Origin: an uncultured Flavobacteriaceae bacterium
GTDB taxonomy: Bacteria > Bacteroidota > Bacteroidia > Flavobacteriales > Flavobacteriaceae
Reading direction: 5' to 3'
Assembly (NCBI GenBank): GCA_947502975.1
Contig: CANNBV010000003.1
Location: forward strand, 372,001-436,000
DNA: 64,000 nt
Within the stretch, counting starts at the first letter, position 1. Each line of letters opens with the position of its first letter. Below are positions 48,113-58,992 of this stretch, one piece after another. The position numbers were made by a program, and so were the translations under genes. The notes below the pieces were generated by a model that saw nothing but the letters and a program-made list of their open reading frames with translations, was not told the origin of the DNA and did not search any database.

Positions 48113-48832
48113 ATGAAAAACATAATCATATTAATTCTAGCTATATTTTTTTTGGGATGTAATTCTTCTAACAAGAATACAAAAAAAGAACTTCCAAAAT
48201 TAGAACCCAACAGGTATAATGTAGCTTTTCTAATCATGAATGGCACCTACAATACTGAGTTTACAGCACCTTTTGATATTTTTCAGCATACCATATTTAG
48301 AGATAATATAAAAGCTATGAATGTGTTTTCTGTAGCTAATACTGATCAACCCATTACAACTTTTGAAGGCTTAAAAATCATACCTGACTTTAATTATGTA
48401 ACTGATGATTTACCAAAAATTGACATTCTAGTAGTGCCAAGTGCAGAACATCATTTAGATTCTGATCTTGAAGATACAGCTATGATTGATTTTGTGAAAA
48501 AAGTAGATAAGGATGCGCTTTTCATAACATCACATTGTGACGGTGCGTTCGTTCTAGCTAAAGCGGGTTTATTAAATAATGTAGTCTCAACAACTTTTCC
48601 AAGTGATATTGATAAAATGAAAAATATGTTCCCGAGTTTGGATATTAGAAAAAATGTGCTTTTCGTCCACGATGGAAAATATATTACATCAGCTGGCGGT
48701 GCAAAAAGCTTTGAGGCTGCTTTATATTTGTGCGAGTATCTGTATGGCAAGAAGGTTGCTGAATCTTTAGCTGGCGGCTTAGTAATTGATTGGGATTTAA
48801 AAGAAGTCCCGCATTTAGTTCTTAAAAACTAG
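48113..48832 (+). CDS. DJ-1/PfpI-family lipoprotein
   Basis: Lipobox FLGCNSS; ALFITSHCDGAFVLAKAGLLNNVVSTTFPSDIDKM. Confidence 0.87.
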   Translation: MKNIIILILAIFFLGCNSSNKNTKKELPKLEPNRYNVAFLIMNGTYNTEFTAPFDIFQHTIFRDNIKAMNVFSVANTDQPITTFEGLKIIPDFNYVTDDLPKIDILVVPSAEHHLDSDLEDTAMIDFVKKVDKDALFITSHCDGAFVLAKAGLLNNVVSTTFPSDIDKMKNMFPSLDIRKNVLFVHDGKYITSAGGAKSFEAALYLCEYLYGKKVAESLAGGLVIDWDLKEVPHLVLKN

Positions 48833-48835
48833 TTC

Positions 48836-49279
48836 TTATTTTATTGGGATTATTTCTTTCTGTTTGACAACCCTCGATAATACAATTTGAGTTTTTGACT
48901 CACCATAAATAATCAAATCGTCTATAAAAGCTTCTAAATGATTTTGATTTTTTAAGACCACCTCCATAACTATATTCTCATCGCCAGTAATACGATAACA
49001 GTTTACAACTTCGTCAAGCGACTTTACTTTATTCAAAAATGGTTTTAACTTTCCCATAAAAGCACGTAATGTGATAATTGCTTTTAACTGATATCCAATT
49101 TCAAAAGGTGAAATAAGAGCTTTATAACCTTCAATAACTCCTAAATCCTCCATTTTTTTTATACGTTCAGAAACTGCTGGAGAACTTATCCCAACTTGTC
49201 GTCCAATTTCCGCATTAGATTGTCTAGCGTTCTCTTGTAAACACTTCAAAATCTTTGCATTAAGTTTATCTATTAACAT
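48836..49279 (-). CDS. Lrp/AsnC family transcriptional regulator
   Basis: LNAKILKCLQENARQSNAEIGRQVGISSPAVSERIKKMEDLGVIEGYKALI. Confidence 0.95.
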   Translation of the reverse strand: MLIDKLNAKILKCLQENARQSNAEIGRQVGISSPAVSERIKKMEDLGVIEGYKALISPFEIGYQLKAIITLRAFMGKLKPFLNKVKSLDEVVNCYRITGDENIVMEVVLKNQNHLEAFIDDLIIYGESKTQIVLSRVVKQKEIIPIK

Positions 49280-49404
49280 TTAAAGATATTTAATTAATAA
49301 AACATAGTATTTAAAGCAAAAATACAATTTTACTTTAAATATTAAAGTTGAATATAAAATCTAGTAACTAATTTTGATGTAATTGCTAATGAAATTATTT
49401 AAAA

Positions 49405-49797
49405 ATGCACAATACCCCAGTAAATCTATCGGAATTACCGATTTATCAAAAAGCCATTGAGATTTTTGCATTGTCTCAAAGCATTTCTTCGTATTTAAAT
49501 GAAGACCTTTCTGCTCTAAAAGAAGATGGTTCAGAAGATACTAATATTTACTTTTCTGGAGATATTATTCAGCAGTCTGTTTCACTAGCTCCTGAGATAG
49601 AAAATGCTGAGCGTGAACGTTATTCAGAAAGAAAGCACAGACATATAGCTTCTCTAAGAAGGTTAACAAATATGCTTTATAAAAACTCTTATCGCTTGGA
49701 AAGAAGTAATAGCAATGGTAAGGATTTCTTACCTGTTTTACGTCGTGAATTAAAGAAATTTAAAAAGCTACAGCACAATTGGATGTTGACACTTTAG
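49405..49797 (+). CDS. Conserved helical protein, possibly S23/four-helix-bundle related
   Basis: LPIYQKAIEIFALSQSISSYL...QQSVSLAPEIENAERERYSERKHRHIASLRRLTNMLYKNSYRL. Confidence 0.55.
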   Translation: MHNTPVNLSELPIYQKAIEIFALSQSISSYLNEDLSALKEDGSEDTNIYFSGDIIQQSVSLAPEIENAERERYSERKHRHIASLRRLTNMLYKNSYRLERSNSNGKDFLPVLRRELKKFKKLQHNWMLTL

Positions 49798-50228
49798 TCT
49801 ATTTTTTGAAATTTCTGACCACAAGGTTCAATACACTGGTACCATAAAATTAAATGTCCACTTAAAGGCAAATCAAAATATACTTTTGCAGAACGTGAAT
49901 CGCTAGTGTTTGGTATAATTTCACCGTCATGAGTTGTATCTGCAGTATGATCACTTGTTATCTGGTAAGTGCCACGTTCTTCTTCTCCTACTTCACTTGC
50001 CATAAAACATAATTCGCCATTTATTTTCAAAGTACCATCGCTAAAAAATTCAATAACACGTTCACTATTTATAGTTTGAAATGTACCACTTCCATCTCCG
50101 GGATCTAATAGTTGTTCTATGAGTTGCCATTTTCCTAAAAGTTGATTGTCTTCAGAAGGTTTACCTTCATCAGATGAACAATTAAAAACTATGGCTGCTG
50201 TTAGCAATACAAAGACTATCTTTTTCAT
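49794..50228 (-). CDS. Lipocalin-like lipoprotein
   Basis: Lipobox VFNCSSD; LLGKWQLIEQLLDPGDGSGTFQTINSERVIEFFSDGTLKING. Confidence 0.75.
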   Translation of the reverse strand: MKKIVFVLLTAAIVFNCSSDEGKPSEDNQLLGKWQLIEQLLDPGDGSGTFQTINSERVIEFFSDGTLKINGELCFMASEVGEEERGTYQITSDHTADTTHDGEIIPNTSDSRSAKVYFDLPLSGHLILWYQCIEPCGQKFQKID

Positions 50229-50372
50229 TTAAACCGATTTGTTTCTTTATTAAGATGAAAAAACTTTAAATTGGTTGCGTTAATTATTCGATTAATATAG
50301 CTTTTCACAAATGGATATCATAAAAAAAATGAAAGACTATAAATACTTTTGAAGATTGATTAAAATTATTTT

Positions 50373-51062
50373 ATGATGGAAGCACTAAGAGATAACACTG
50401 ATAGAAGTAAACATATACTCATAATATTTGCGATTTTAGCTTTTATTGATGTTTCACAAATAGGGTTTCATTTATATCAAAATAATGTTTTAAATGGCTA
50501 CGAAAATGGAGAATATAGCATAGAATTAATCGAATCACTAGATATTGTATCTGTTGTAATTGGACTATTACAAAGCGTATGTATTATCTTCGCAATAGTA
50601 TTTTTTATAAGATGGTTTAGAAGGGCTTATGGTAACTTAATTCGGTTAGGAGTTAGTATGGAATATAATGAAAATATAGCTGTTTGGGGATATTTTATTC
50701 CTTTTATTAATTGGGTAAGACCAATAAAAACTATGAAAGAAATTTATACAAAAACACAAGATACACTTAAAAACTATGACACTAGCTTAATTGTAGACAA
50801 CAATACAGGTTTTATAGTACTTTGGTGGGTTTTTTATATTGGAAATGGAGTTGTTAGTAATTATGCTGCAAAAAGATTAAATAGAGCAGAAACAATTGAA
50901 GCATTTGTAGAAGCAAATAACGCATACATCATATCGGATTTGGTAGATTTAGCCTCTATTACTTTAGCTATAGTTGTAATTCAAAAAATAGCAAAACTTG
51001 AATTATCACTTAAAAACGCAGATAAATCACTTTCGGTTATTGACCAAATTGGAATGGCGTAA
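50373..51062 (+). CDS. DUF4328-type membrane protein
   Basis: IRWFRRAYGNLIRLGVSMEYNENIAVWGYFIPFINWVRPIKTMKEIY. Confidence 0.8.
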   Translation: MMEALRDNTDRSKHILIIFAILAFIDVSQIGFHLYQNNVLNGYENGEYSIELIESLDIVSVVIGLLQSVCIIFAIVFFIRWFRRAYGNLIRLGVSMEYNENIAVWGYFIPFINWVRPIKTMKEIYTKTQDTLKNYDTSLIVDNNTGFIVLWWVFYIGNGVVSNYAAKRLNRAETIEAFVEANNAYIISDLVDLASITLAIVVIQKIAKLELSLKNADKSLSVIDQIGMA

Positions 51063-51067
51063 CTAAC

Positions 51068-54000
51068 TTACATGTTTCTGCGATACTGCCCTCCTACTTC
51101 AAATAATGCTTTCGTTATTTCACCTAAGGAACAGACTTTACATACTTCCATTAAAGTTTCAAATATATTTTCATTATTAACAGCTGTTTCTTGAAGCTTT
51201 TTCAAAAGTGCATCTGTATTATTCGCCTTATGCAAGTTTTCTAAAGTTGTGATTTGAAGCTTTTTTTCTTCTTCTGTCGCTCTAATAACTTCTGCAGGTA
51301 GAACAGTTGGAGATCCTTTACTGCTCAAAAAGGTATTGACACCAATAATCGGAAACTTTCCATTATGCTTTAAGGTTTCATAATATAGGCTTTCTTCTTG
51401 AATTTTAGAACGTTGGTACATGGTTTCCATAGCCCCAAGAACACCGCCTCGTTCTGTAATACGATCGAATTCTAATAACACAGCTTCTTCAACTAAATCT
51501 GTTAATTCTTCAATGATAAAGGCACCTTGAATCGGATTTTCATTTTTAGCTAAACCTAATTCTTTGTTTATAATGAGTTGAATTGCCATAGCACGACGTA
51601 CCGATTCTTCTGTAGGTGTTGTGATAGCTTCATCATAAGCATTTGTGTGCAGTGAATTACAATTGTCATAAATTGCATAGAGTGCTTGAAGTGTTGTTCT
51701 TATGTCATTAAAATCAATCTCTTGGGCATGCAAACTTCTACCTGAAGTTTGTATATGATATTTCAACATCTGCGCCCTAGCATTTGCATCGTATTTTTCT
51801 TTCATCGCTTTTGACCAAATTTTACGGGCTACTCGACCTATAACAGCATATTCTGGATCGATACCATTAGAGAAAAAGAATGATAGATTCGGACCAAATT
51901 TGTTAATATCCATACCTCTACTCAAATAGTATTCTACATAGGTAAAACCATTGGATAATGTTAGAGCCAACTGCGTAATTGGATTTGCGCCTGCTTCTGC
52001 AATATGATACCCGGAAATAGATACCGAATAAAAATTCCTGATATTATTTTCAATAAAATATTCTTGCACATCACCCATTAGGCGCAATGCAAATTCAGTA
52101 GAGAAAATACAGGTATTCTGTGCTTGATCTTCTTTTAGAATATCTGCTTGAACCGTCCCTCTAACTTGTGCAATTGTATTTTTTTTAATTTCAGAATACA
52201 CATTTTCAGGTAAAACTTGATCTCCAGTAACTCCCAAAAGCATTAGTCCTAAGCCATTATTACTTTCTGGTAACTTACCACTATATCTTGGTCGTTCTTT
52301 ATCTCTGTATAGCTTTTCAATTTTGGATTCAACCTCGGCCTCAAGATTATTTTTTTTGATATAAATTTCACATTGTTGATCTATGGCTGCATTCATAAAA
52401 AAGCCCAATAACATTGGAGCGGGTCCATTAATGGTCATACTCACAGAAGTCATCGGATTTGCCAAATTAAATCCTGAGTAGAGCTTTTTCGCATCATCTA
52501 AACAGCAGATAGATACACCTGCATTCCCTATTTTACCATAAATATCTGGACGATAATCAGGATCATTACCATAAAGCGTCACACTATCAAAAGCCGTTGA
52601 CAATCGCTTTGCAGGCATGCCAGCACTTACATAGTGAAAACGTTTATTTGTCCGTTCTGGGCCACCTTCACCTGCAAACATTCGAGCTGGATCCTCACCA
52701 GTTCTTTTAAATGGATACAATCCAGACGTATAAGGAAACTCTCCTGGAACATTTTCCTGCAAACACCATTTTAAAATATCTCCCCAAGCCTTATATTTTG
52801 GAAGAGAAACCTTAGGGATTTGAGTGTGCGATAAAGACTCCGTATGTGTTTCAATTTTAATGTCTTTATCTCTTACTTTAAATTCATAAATTGGGTTTTT
52901 GTAACGGCTTACTTTTTCTGTCCAGCCTAAAATTATTTCCCAGTTGTATGGACTTAAATCCATTTTTACTCTATCAAATTCAGAAATAAGTAATTTTAAA
53001 AAATCGGTATTATCATGCTGAGCTTGTTTTAAAATTTCTTCTTCATTTAACCCCGAATTAGTTAAGTGAGATGTTTCATTTTCATTAGAAATGATAGCTA
53101 CTGAGCAAATAGTTTTAAAAATACCATATAACTTTTGAGCGACTTCCACTTGCTTGTCTACTTTCTTATCGTACCCTCTATTACTTTCTGCTATCTCAGA
53201 TAAATACCGTGTTCTTGAAGGCGGAATTACAAATATTTTTTCACTCATTTCATCGCTAACAGAAAAAGAAGATTTCAAATCAGTTTTTGTTTTTTCTACT
53301 AGCTTATCCATCACTGCTTTGTAGAGCGTATTCATACCAGGATCGTTAAACTGAGAAGCGATTGTACCAAAAACAGGCAATTCGTCTTGTGGTGTATCCC
53401 AAAGATTGTTATTACGCATATATTGCTTCTTAACATCTCGTAATGCATCTAAAGATCCGCGTTTATCAAACTTATTTATAGCAACCAAATCTGCAAAATC
53501 AAGCATGTCGATTTTCTCCAATTGGGTTGCTGCTCCAAATTCTGGAGTCATTACATATAGAGATATATCAGAATGTTCAATAATTTCTGTATCACTTTGT
53601 CCTATCCCTGAAGTTTCTAAAATAATCAAATCATATGCTGCAGCTTTTAACACTTCTACAGCTTCATTTACATGTTTAGACAAAGCCAAATTAGATTGGC
53701 GCGTAGCCAAACTTCTCATATATACTCTAGAATTATTAATAGAATTCATTCTAATTCTATCTCCTAACAAAGCGCCACCTGTTTTACGTTTAGACGGATC
53801 AACAGAAATAATCCCGACTGTTTTCTCTGGAAAATCCATCAGGTAGCGTCTCACCAACTCATCAACTAGGCTCGATTTTCCAGCACCTCCTGTACCGGTA
53901 ATCCCTAAGACAGGTGTTTTTGAATTTTTATTTTTTATATGAATGCGCTCAAGTGTATCTTTTGCTATTTCTGAAAAATTTTCAGCAGAAGAAATTACTC

Positions 54001-54505
54001 GTGCTATATCTTTTATATTCTTATTTTTAAGGCTTTCAACATCTATACTTAATTTATCTCCTATTGCAAAGTCAGAGGTCTCAACCAAATCATTGATCAT
54101 ACCTTGTAAGCCCATTTCTCGGCCATCATCAGGAGAATAAATACGTGTGATGCCATAGTCCATAAGATCTTTAATTTCTGAAGGAAGAATAACACCGCCG
54201 CCGCCGCCAAAAATTTTAATATGCTCTGCTCCTCTTTCTTTTAAAAGATCGAACATATATTTAAAGTACTCATTATGTCCACCTTGATACGATGTGAGAC
54301 AGATAGCATTTACATCTTCTTGAATTGCAGTATTTACAACATCTTCTACACTCCTATCATGACCCAAATGAATCACCTCTACACCAGTAGCTTGTATAAT
54401 GCGTCTCATAATATTAATGGAAGCATCGTGACCATCAAAAAGTGAAGCTGCAGTTACAACTCTTATTTTATGTTTTGGCTTATATGGAGATTCTTGATTC
54501 ATCAA
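51068..54505 (-). CDS. icmF: Fused isobutyryl-CoA mutase (B12-binding + MeaB-like GTPase + mutase)
   Basis: [90 protein letters not shown]. Confidence 0.93.
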   Translation of the reverse strand: MMNQESPYKPKHKIRVVTAASLFDGHDASINIMRRIIQATGVEVIHLGHDRSVEDVVNTAIQEDVNAICLTSYQGGHNEYFKYMFDLLKERGAEHIKIFGGGGGVILPSEIKDLMDYGITRIYSPDDGREMGLQGMINDLVETSDFAIGDKLSIDVESLKNKNIKDIARVISSAENFSEIAKDTLERIHIKNKNSKTPVLGITGTGGAGKSSLVDELVRRYLMDFPEKTVGIISVDPSKRKTGGALLGDRIRMNSINNSRVYMRSLATRQSNLALSKHVNEAVEVLKAAAYDLIILETSGIGQSDTEIIEHSDISLYVMTPEFGAATQLEKIDMLDFADLVAINKFDKRGSLDALRDVKKQYMRNNNLWDTPQDELPVFGTIASQFNDPGMNTLYKAVMDKLVEKTKTDLKSSFSVSDEMSEKIFVIPPSRTRYLSEIAESNRGYDKKVDKQVEVAQKLYGIFKTICSVAIISNENETSHLTNSGLNEEEILKQAQHDNTDFLKLLISEFDRVKMDLSPYNWEIILGWTEKVSRYKNPIYEFKVRDKDIKIETHTESLSHTQIPKVSLPKYKAWGDILKWCLQENVPGEFPYTSGLYPFKRTGEDPARMFAGEGGPERTNKRFHYVSAGMPAKRLSTAFDSVTLYGNDPDYRPDIYGKIGNAGVSICCLDDAKKLYSGFNLANPMTSVSMTINGPAPMLLGFFMNAAIDQQCEIYIKKNNLEAEVESKIEKLYRDKERPRYSGKLPESNNGLGLMLLGVTGDQVLPENVYSEIKKNTIAQVRGTVQADILKEDQAQNTCIFSTEFALRLMGDVQEYFIENNIRNFYSVSISGYHIAEAGANPITQLALTLSNGFTYVEYYLSRGMDINKFGPNLSFFFSNGIDPEYAVIGRVARKIWSKAMKEKYDANARAQMLKYHIQTSGRSLHAQEIDFNDIRTTLQALYAIYDNCNSLHTNAYDEAITTPTEESVRRAMAIQLIINKELGLAKNENPIQGAFIIEELTDLVEEAVLLEFDRITERGGVLGAMETMYQRSKIQEESLYYETLKHNGKFPIIGVNTFLSSKGSPTVLPAEVIRATEEEKKLQITTLENLHKANNTDALLKKLQETAVNNENIFETLMEVCKVCSLGEITKALFEVGGQYRRNM
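53011..53040. repeat. Family B repeat end, in frame within the icmF linker
   Basis: TATCATGCTGAGCTTGTTTTAAAATTTCTT; encodes [11 protein letters not shown]; resembles TGTCATGCTAAACTTATTTCAGCATCTT. Confidence 0.45.
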
Positions 54506-54644
54506 TAAAAAATAATTAGTTTATTGGCTGCAATTTACGAATAATTCAAAAAAAATTAATGATTTAGAAAAATATTGCAAAATTTAATTAAAAAGTGTCC
54601 TCGAAATTGTTTTTATTTATTTTTGAAGCGCTAAATTAGGCTTC

Positions 54645-55499
54645 ATGAAGAAGATTACCATATTAATTCACTGTAAAGATCGACCAAACATCATTGCAAC
54701 CGTTACCAATTTTATTGCAAGTAAAGATGGCAATATTATTTATCTAGACCAACATGTAGATAGACAACAAGATATATTTTTTATGCGTCTTGAAAGTGAG
54801 TTTATGAGTGATGATTTTTCAGCTGACACTTTTAAAGCGTACTTTAAAAAAGAACTAGCAGACAAATTAGAAATGAAATGGCGTATTTATTCTTCAGATA
54901 AAAAGCCAAAAATGGCGCTTTTCATTTCTAAATATGATCATTGTTTATATGACATCTTAGGGCGTTATAATTCTGGCGAACTAAATTTAGAAATAGCGTT
55001 TATTATTAGTAACCATTCTGATTTAAAGCCTATTGCTGATAATTTTAAAATTCCTTTCCACCATATACCTGTTTCAAAAGATACAAAAGCTGAAGCCGAA
55101 GAAAAACAATTACAATTATTACAAGAGTACAATATTGATTTTATTGTTCTAGCGCGATATATGCAAATAGTATCATCCAAGCTTATTAGTAAATACACTA
55201 ATAAGATTATAAATATTCATCATTCATTCCTACCAGCCTTCGTAGGTGCAAAACCATACCATTCTGCATATGAAAGAGGTGTGAAAATTATTGGAGCTAC
55301 AAGCCACTATGTTACTGAAGAATTAGATGCTGGCCCGATTATAGAGCAAGATGTATCACGTGTAACTCATGCCTATACTATTAAAGACTTAATTGCAAAG
55401 GGGCGTGATTTAGAAAAAATTGTTTTAGCCAATGCTATTAAACTTCATTCAGAAAGAAAAGTAATGGTTTATAATAACAAGACAGTTATTTTTTCTTAA
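54645..55499 (+). CDS. purU: Formyltetrahydrofolate deformylase
   Basis: ILIHCKDRPNIIATVTNFIASKDGNIIYLDQHVD; IINIHHSFLPAFVGAKPYHSAYERGVKIIGATSHYVTEELDAGPIIEQ. Confidence 0.95.
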   Translation: MKKITILIHCKDRPNIIATVTNFIASKDGNIIYLDQHVDRQQDIFFMRLESEFMSDDFSADTFKAYFKKELADKLEMKWRIYSSDKKPKMALFISKYDHCLYDILGRYNSGELNLEIAFIISNHSDLKPIADNFKIPFHHIPVSKDTKAEAEEKQLQLLQEYNIDFIVLARYMQIVSSKLISKYTNKIINIHHSFLPAFVGAKPYHSAYERGVKIIGATSHYVTEELDAGPIIEQDVSRVTHAYTIKDLIAKGRDLEKIVLANAIKLHSERKVMVYNNKTVIFS

Positions 55500-55654
55500 A
55501 TAAAGTAAGTATATAAAGCTAATTCAAGCTGCTTAAATTTCAGTAGTTCTTACTATTTCATAACATTAACAAAAAGTTAATTGTGACTATATTCTTGATT
55601 TTGTGTCTTAACAAATGAATATATCATTAACCATTAACTAATTTTTTAATTTTT

Positions 55655-56752
55655 ATGAAATCAAATTTTATTTTATGCCTAACATTTTTATTAGGCTTTG
55701 GAATGTCCCAAGCACAAAACTTACCTGCAAATCCAGATCCAGGTAAATGTTACGTTAAATGTATTACAAAAGATGAGTTTAAGACAGTTGAAGAAACTAT
55801 TGAAGTTTATCCTGCTTATTCTAGGCTTGAAGTGGTACCTGCTACTTACAGAACCGTTGAAGAGCGCGTTTTAATAAAAGAAGCATCTAAAAAGTTTGTG
55901 TATGTACCTGCTACTTACGAAACTATCAATGTACCTTACGTTGGCAAAGAAGGCAGAACTGACTTAAATGTAATTCCAGCTTCATTTGGTTCTGACTCAA
56001 GAACTTTTGAAACTTATCCAAAAACTTCTGGATGGGAATACAGAGAAACTGCGTGTGATTCTCCTAACAAAGAGGATTGTATGGTAGCATGTTTTGTTGA
56101 ATATCCTGCTCAATTTAGAGATGTAAGCTTTACTACGCTTTCTAATGATGCATCTACAAGCAATGTTCCTGTTCCTGAACAAGGAGCATCTTACAAAAAA
56201 AGAGTAATTAAAACACCAGCTAGAATGGATGAAATTGAAATTCCTGCGGAATACAAAACGATTAAACGTCAAGTTTTAGCAACTCCTGCTTCTACAAGAA
56301 GCGTAACTGTGCCTTCTAAGAGCAAAACTGTAACAAGAACCGTTTTGGCTAAGAAAGGTGGTTTAACGACTTGGGAAGAAGTAGATTGTGGATTATTGAA
56401 TGCTAACGTTTTACCAATTTTTTACGAATTAGGTAGCGCTCGTATTACTCCAGCGTCTAAAAAGATTATTGATGAAACATTATTACCATTATTAAATAGC
56501 AAGCCTGTGAGCATCGAGTTAATGTCGCATACAGACTCAAGAGGTAACGATGATTTCAACATGTCTTTATCTCAACAACGTGCTAATTCAGTTGTAAACT
56601 ATTTAGTATCTAAAGGTATTTCTAGAAGTAGATTATCTGCAAAAGGATACGGAGAGTCTAGATTAGTAAACCGTTGTTCTAATGGTGTAGACTGTTCTGA
56701 AACTGAACACCAAAAGAATAGAAGAACTGAGTTTAGAGTTATTGGTAACTAA
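55655..56752 (+). CDS. OmpA-family outer membrane protein with N-terminal VPATY-type repeats
   Basis: C-terminal ELMSHTDSRGNDDFNMSLSQQRANSVVNYLVSKGISRSRLSAKGYGE; N-terminal repeated YPAYSRLEVVPATYRTVEE / VPATYETINVP. Confidence 0.9.
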   Translation: MKSNFILCLTFLLGFGMSQAQNLPANPDPGKCYVKCITKDEFKTVEETIEVYPAYSRLEVVPATYRTVEERVLIKEASKKFVYVPATYETINVPYVGKEGRTDLNVIPASFGSDSRTFETYPKTSGWEYRETACDSPNKEDCMVACFVEYPAQFRDVSFTTLSNDASTSNVPVPEQGASYKKRVIKTPARMDEIEIPAEYKTIKRQVLATPASTRSVTVPSKSKTVTRTVLAKKGGLTTWEEVDCGLLNANVLPIFYELGSARITPASKKIIDETLLPLLNSKPVSIELMSHTDSRGNDDFNMSLSQQRANSVVNYLVSKGISRSRLSAKGYGESRLVNRCSNGVDCSETEHQKNRRTEFRVIGN

Positions 56753-56772
56753 AACAAACTTAGTTTAAATAT

Positions 56773-56800
56773 AAAAGGCGCCTATTATGGCGCCTTTTTT
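56773..56800. terminator. Bidirectional terminator overlapping the 3' end of the TlpA-like gene
   Basis: AAAAGGCGCC-TATTAT-GGCGCCTTTTTT. Confidence 0.92.
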
Positions 56801-57900
56801 GTTATCATATACTTAGGATATTCACTAATCTTCTTTTCTATCTTGATACCATACGTATCTTTTAAACTCGATGACATTAAATCAAAATATTTATAATGTA
56901 TTTCCCAATCGTGTAACTCGTTAGCCATGCTATTATCACTAGCAATTACAGGTAGTTCTAATAAGTTAGCTAGTTGAAAACTAACCTGATTTAATGATAC
57001 ATTATCAGCCTTGATATCGGCATCTCCTATTAAAAAATTGGGTGTATCATTTCCCCAATCAATTTGATTTACATCCCAGAAGTGAGCACCAGATAAATTA
57101 AAAAAGAGTACTTCTCCATTTGCTAAAGTATCTTGTTGTTTTAGTTTTAAATGTCGCAAAACAATCTCATCTATTTTATACAATACGCTGGTATTATTCT
57201 TAAAACGCATACGATACGTCTTGTTTAACTTAGATGTAATATTAATTTGATTTGTGTAAACATTATTTGCATATGCCATAATATCTTTTAGGCTTCCTGA
57301 TAATTCTAAAAAATTCGGTTTCTTAACAACCTGTAGTCTTTCAATAGTTTCATCAATCTCCTTAATATCATAATCTCCGTTTAAAGTTATGTCTTTTGTA
57401 ACTGCTAGAGGTTTATAAGATTGTAGTTTAAACATCTTCTCTACTGAAAGTTGTTTAGTATTGGTGTTTAAATAACCATCTAGATGATATGTTTTAAAAT
57501 CTGCGGGATGTCCTTCCCAAAGTTTTTCTCCTTTTGCATTCAATAAAATACCATAAGGAAGGCTAGCGATGTTGTAATTAGAAAATGTTTCGCCATTATA
57601 ATCAATTGCAACTCCAAGTTGTAAATCATGCTTTTTCATATAGCGCCTAACCACTTCAGGGCTTTCCTGAGACAAAGACATGACATAAAAATTCTTTGGA
57701 TATTGTCGTTGTAGACTAGCCAATTGTTTTTCTGCTGCAATACATGGTCCACACCAAGTTGCCCAAAAGTCTACAAAATATAAGGCATTGTTTTCATCAG
57801 ATGCTATAGAAGACATTTTGATGGTTTCTGATATTCGTATCTGTCCGAAAAAAACCATCGGTACCAATAATAATAGGAGTAATAAGCGTTTAATTTTCAT
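56785..57900 (-). CDS. TlpA/thioredoxin-like secreted protein with uncharacterised C-terminal region
   Basis: Signal peptide; YFVDFWATWCGPCIAAEKQLASLQRQYPKNFYVMSLSQESPEVVRRYM. Confidence 0.85.
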   Translation of the reverse strand: MKIKRLLLLLLLVPMVFFGQIRISETIKMSSIASDENNALYFVDFWATWCGPCIAAEKQLASLQRQYPKNFYVMSLSQESPEVVRRYMKKHDLQLGVAIDYNGETFSNYNIASLPYGILLNAKGEKLWEGHPADFKTYHLDGYLNTNTKQLSVEKMFKLQSYKPLAVTKDITLNGDYDIKEIDETIERLQVVKKPNFLELSGSLKDIMAYANNVYTNQINITSKLNKTYRMRFKNNTSVLYKIDEIVLRHLKLKQQDTLANGEVLFFNLSGAHFWDVNQIDWGNDTPNFLIGDADIKADNVSLNQVSFQLANLLELPVIASDNSMANELHDWEIHYKYFDLMSSSLKDTYGIKIEKKISEYPKYMITKKAP

Positions 57901-58169
57901 TTCAAATTTTTAAAACTAAGATTTGCTTAACATATAACAAGGATTATGCTAAAATAGTATTTTGATGATATTTCTTTATAATTTAAACAAAATAAGTAAA
58001 AAACAAGCTCTAAATGTGACTTGTTATTTTTTTGAGTGTCTAATAATCAAACAGAAATCAAATTAATTGAGGGATTAGTTAGATTTATACATACAAGGAC
58101 ATCCAATTTTATATTGGGTGTCTTCATTTTTTTAAAGAAGTGTATCTTTGAAAATAAAACCCAAACATC

Positions 58170-58883
58170 ATGATTCGTAAAATTTTATTCGTCTTTTTAA
58201 TTTTTAACGCTACTGCTTGTGCAGAATTACAAGGTGTTATCGATCAATTGCCACAAGGTGGCGTACTTACAAATGCTGAAATAGGTTCTGGATTGCGACA
58301 AGCTTTGGACTTTGGTATAGACAAACAAGTGACTAAGCTTACTCAAAAAGATGGATTCTTTAAAAATGAACTAGTAAAAATTCTATTACCTCAAGAATTA
58401 AGAAAAGTTGATAAAGCGTTGAGAGATATTGGTTTAAGCAAACTTGCTGATGAAGGCTTAAAAGTATTAAATAGAGCTGCAGAGGATGCTGTTAAAGAAG
58501 CCACTCCTATTTTTATTGATGCAGTAAAAGGCATCACATTTGCAGACGCCAAAAATATTTTATTAGGAAATGATGATGCAGCAACACAATATTTAACTTC
58601 TAGAACGCAAACATCACTATATTCAAAGTTTAATCCAGTTATTAAAAACTCATTTAATAAAGTTGGTGCAGATGAAATTTGGAGCAACCTAATTAACAAA
58701 TACAATACCCTTCCTTTTACGAACAATGTAAACCCCGATTTAACAGATTATGTGACCAACGAAGCTTTAAAAGGTGTATACACAATGATTGCTGTTGAAG
58801 AAAAAGAAATAAGAAACAAGATAGGTTCTAGAACTACCGATTTATTAAAGCGCGTTTTTGCGTTACAGGATAATAAATCTTAA
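58170..58883 (+). CDS. DUF4197 lipoprotein
   Basis: LTNAEIGSGLRQALDFGIDKQVTKLTQKDGFFKNELVKILLPQELRKVDKALRDIG; lipobox-like TACAE. Confidence 0.88.
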   Translation: MIRKILFVFLIFNATACAELQGVIDQLPQGGVLTNAEIGSGLRQALDFGIDKQVTKLTQKDGFFKNELVKILLPQELRKVDKALRDIGLSKLADEGLKVLNRAAEDAVKEATPIFIDAVKGITFADAKNILLGNDDAATQYLTSRTQTSLYSKFNPVIKNSFNKVGADEIWSNLINKYNTLPFTNNVNPDLTDYVTNEALKGVYTMIAVEEKEIRNKIGSRTTDLLKRVFALQDNKS

Positions 58884-58908
58884 AAATTTTCATAAAAAAC
58901 AAAACATA

Positions 58909-58980
58909 TGTCATTCTGAATTTATTTCAGAATCTCAATAGCAGATCATTTATAGAATCTGAGACGAGTTCAGATTGACA
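58909..58980. repeat. Dispersed imperfect inverted repeat, family B copy 2
   Basis: TGTCATTCTGAATTTATTTCAGAATCTC...AATCTGAGACGAGTTCAGATTGACA. Confidence 0.75.
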
Positions 58981-58992
58981 AATACTCATTTT

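Noticed and set aside
53406-53846. 146-aa plus-strand ORF inside icmF
   Set aside because: Antisense to the strongly conserved IcmF GTPase domain; no recognisable motifs
58391-58726. 111-aa minus-strand ORF
   Set aside because: Antisense to the DUF4197 gene, no independent evidence
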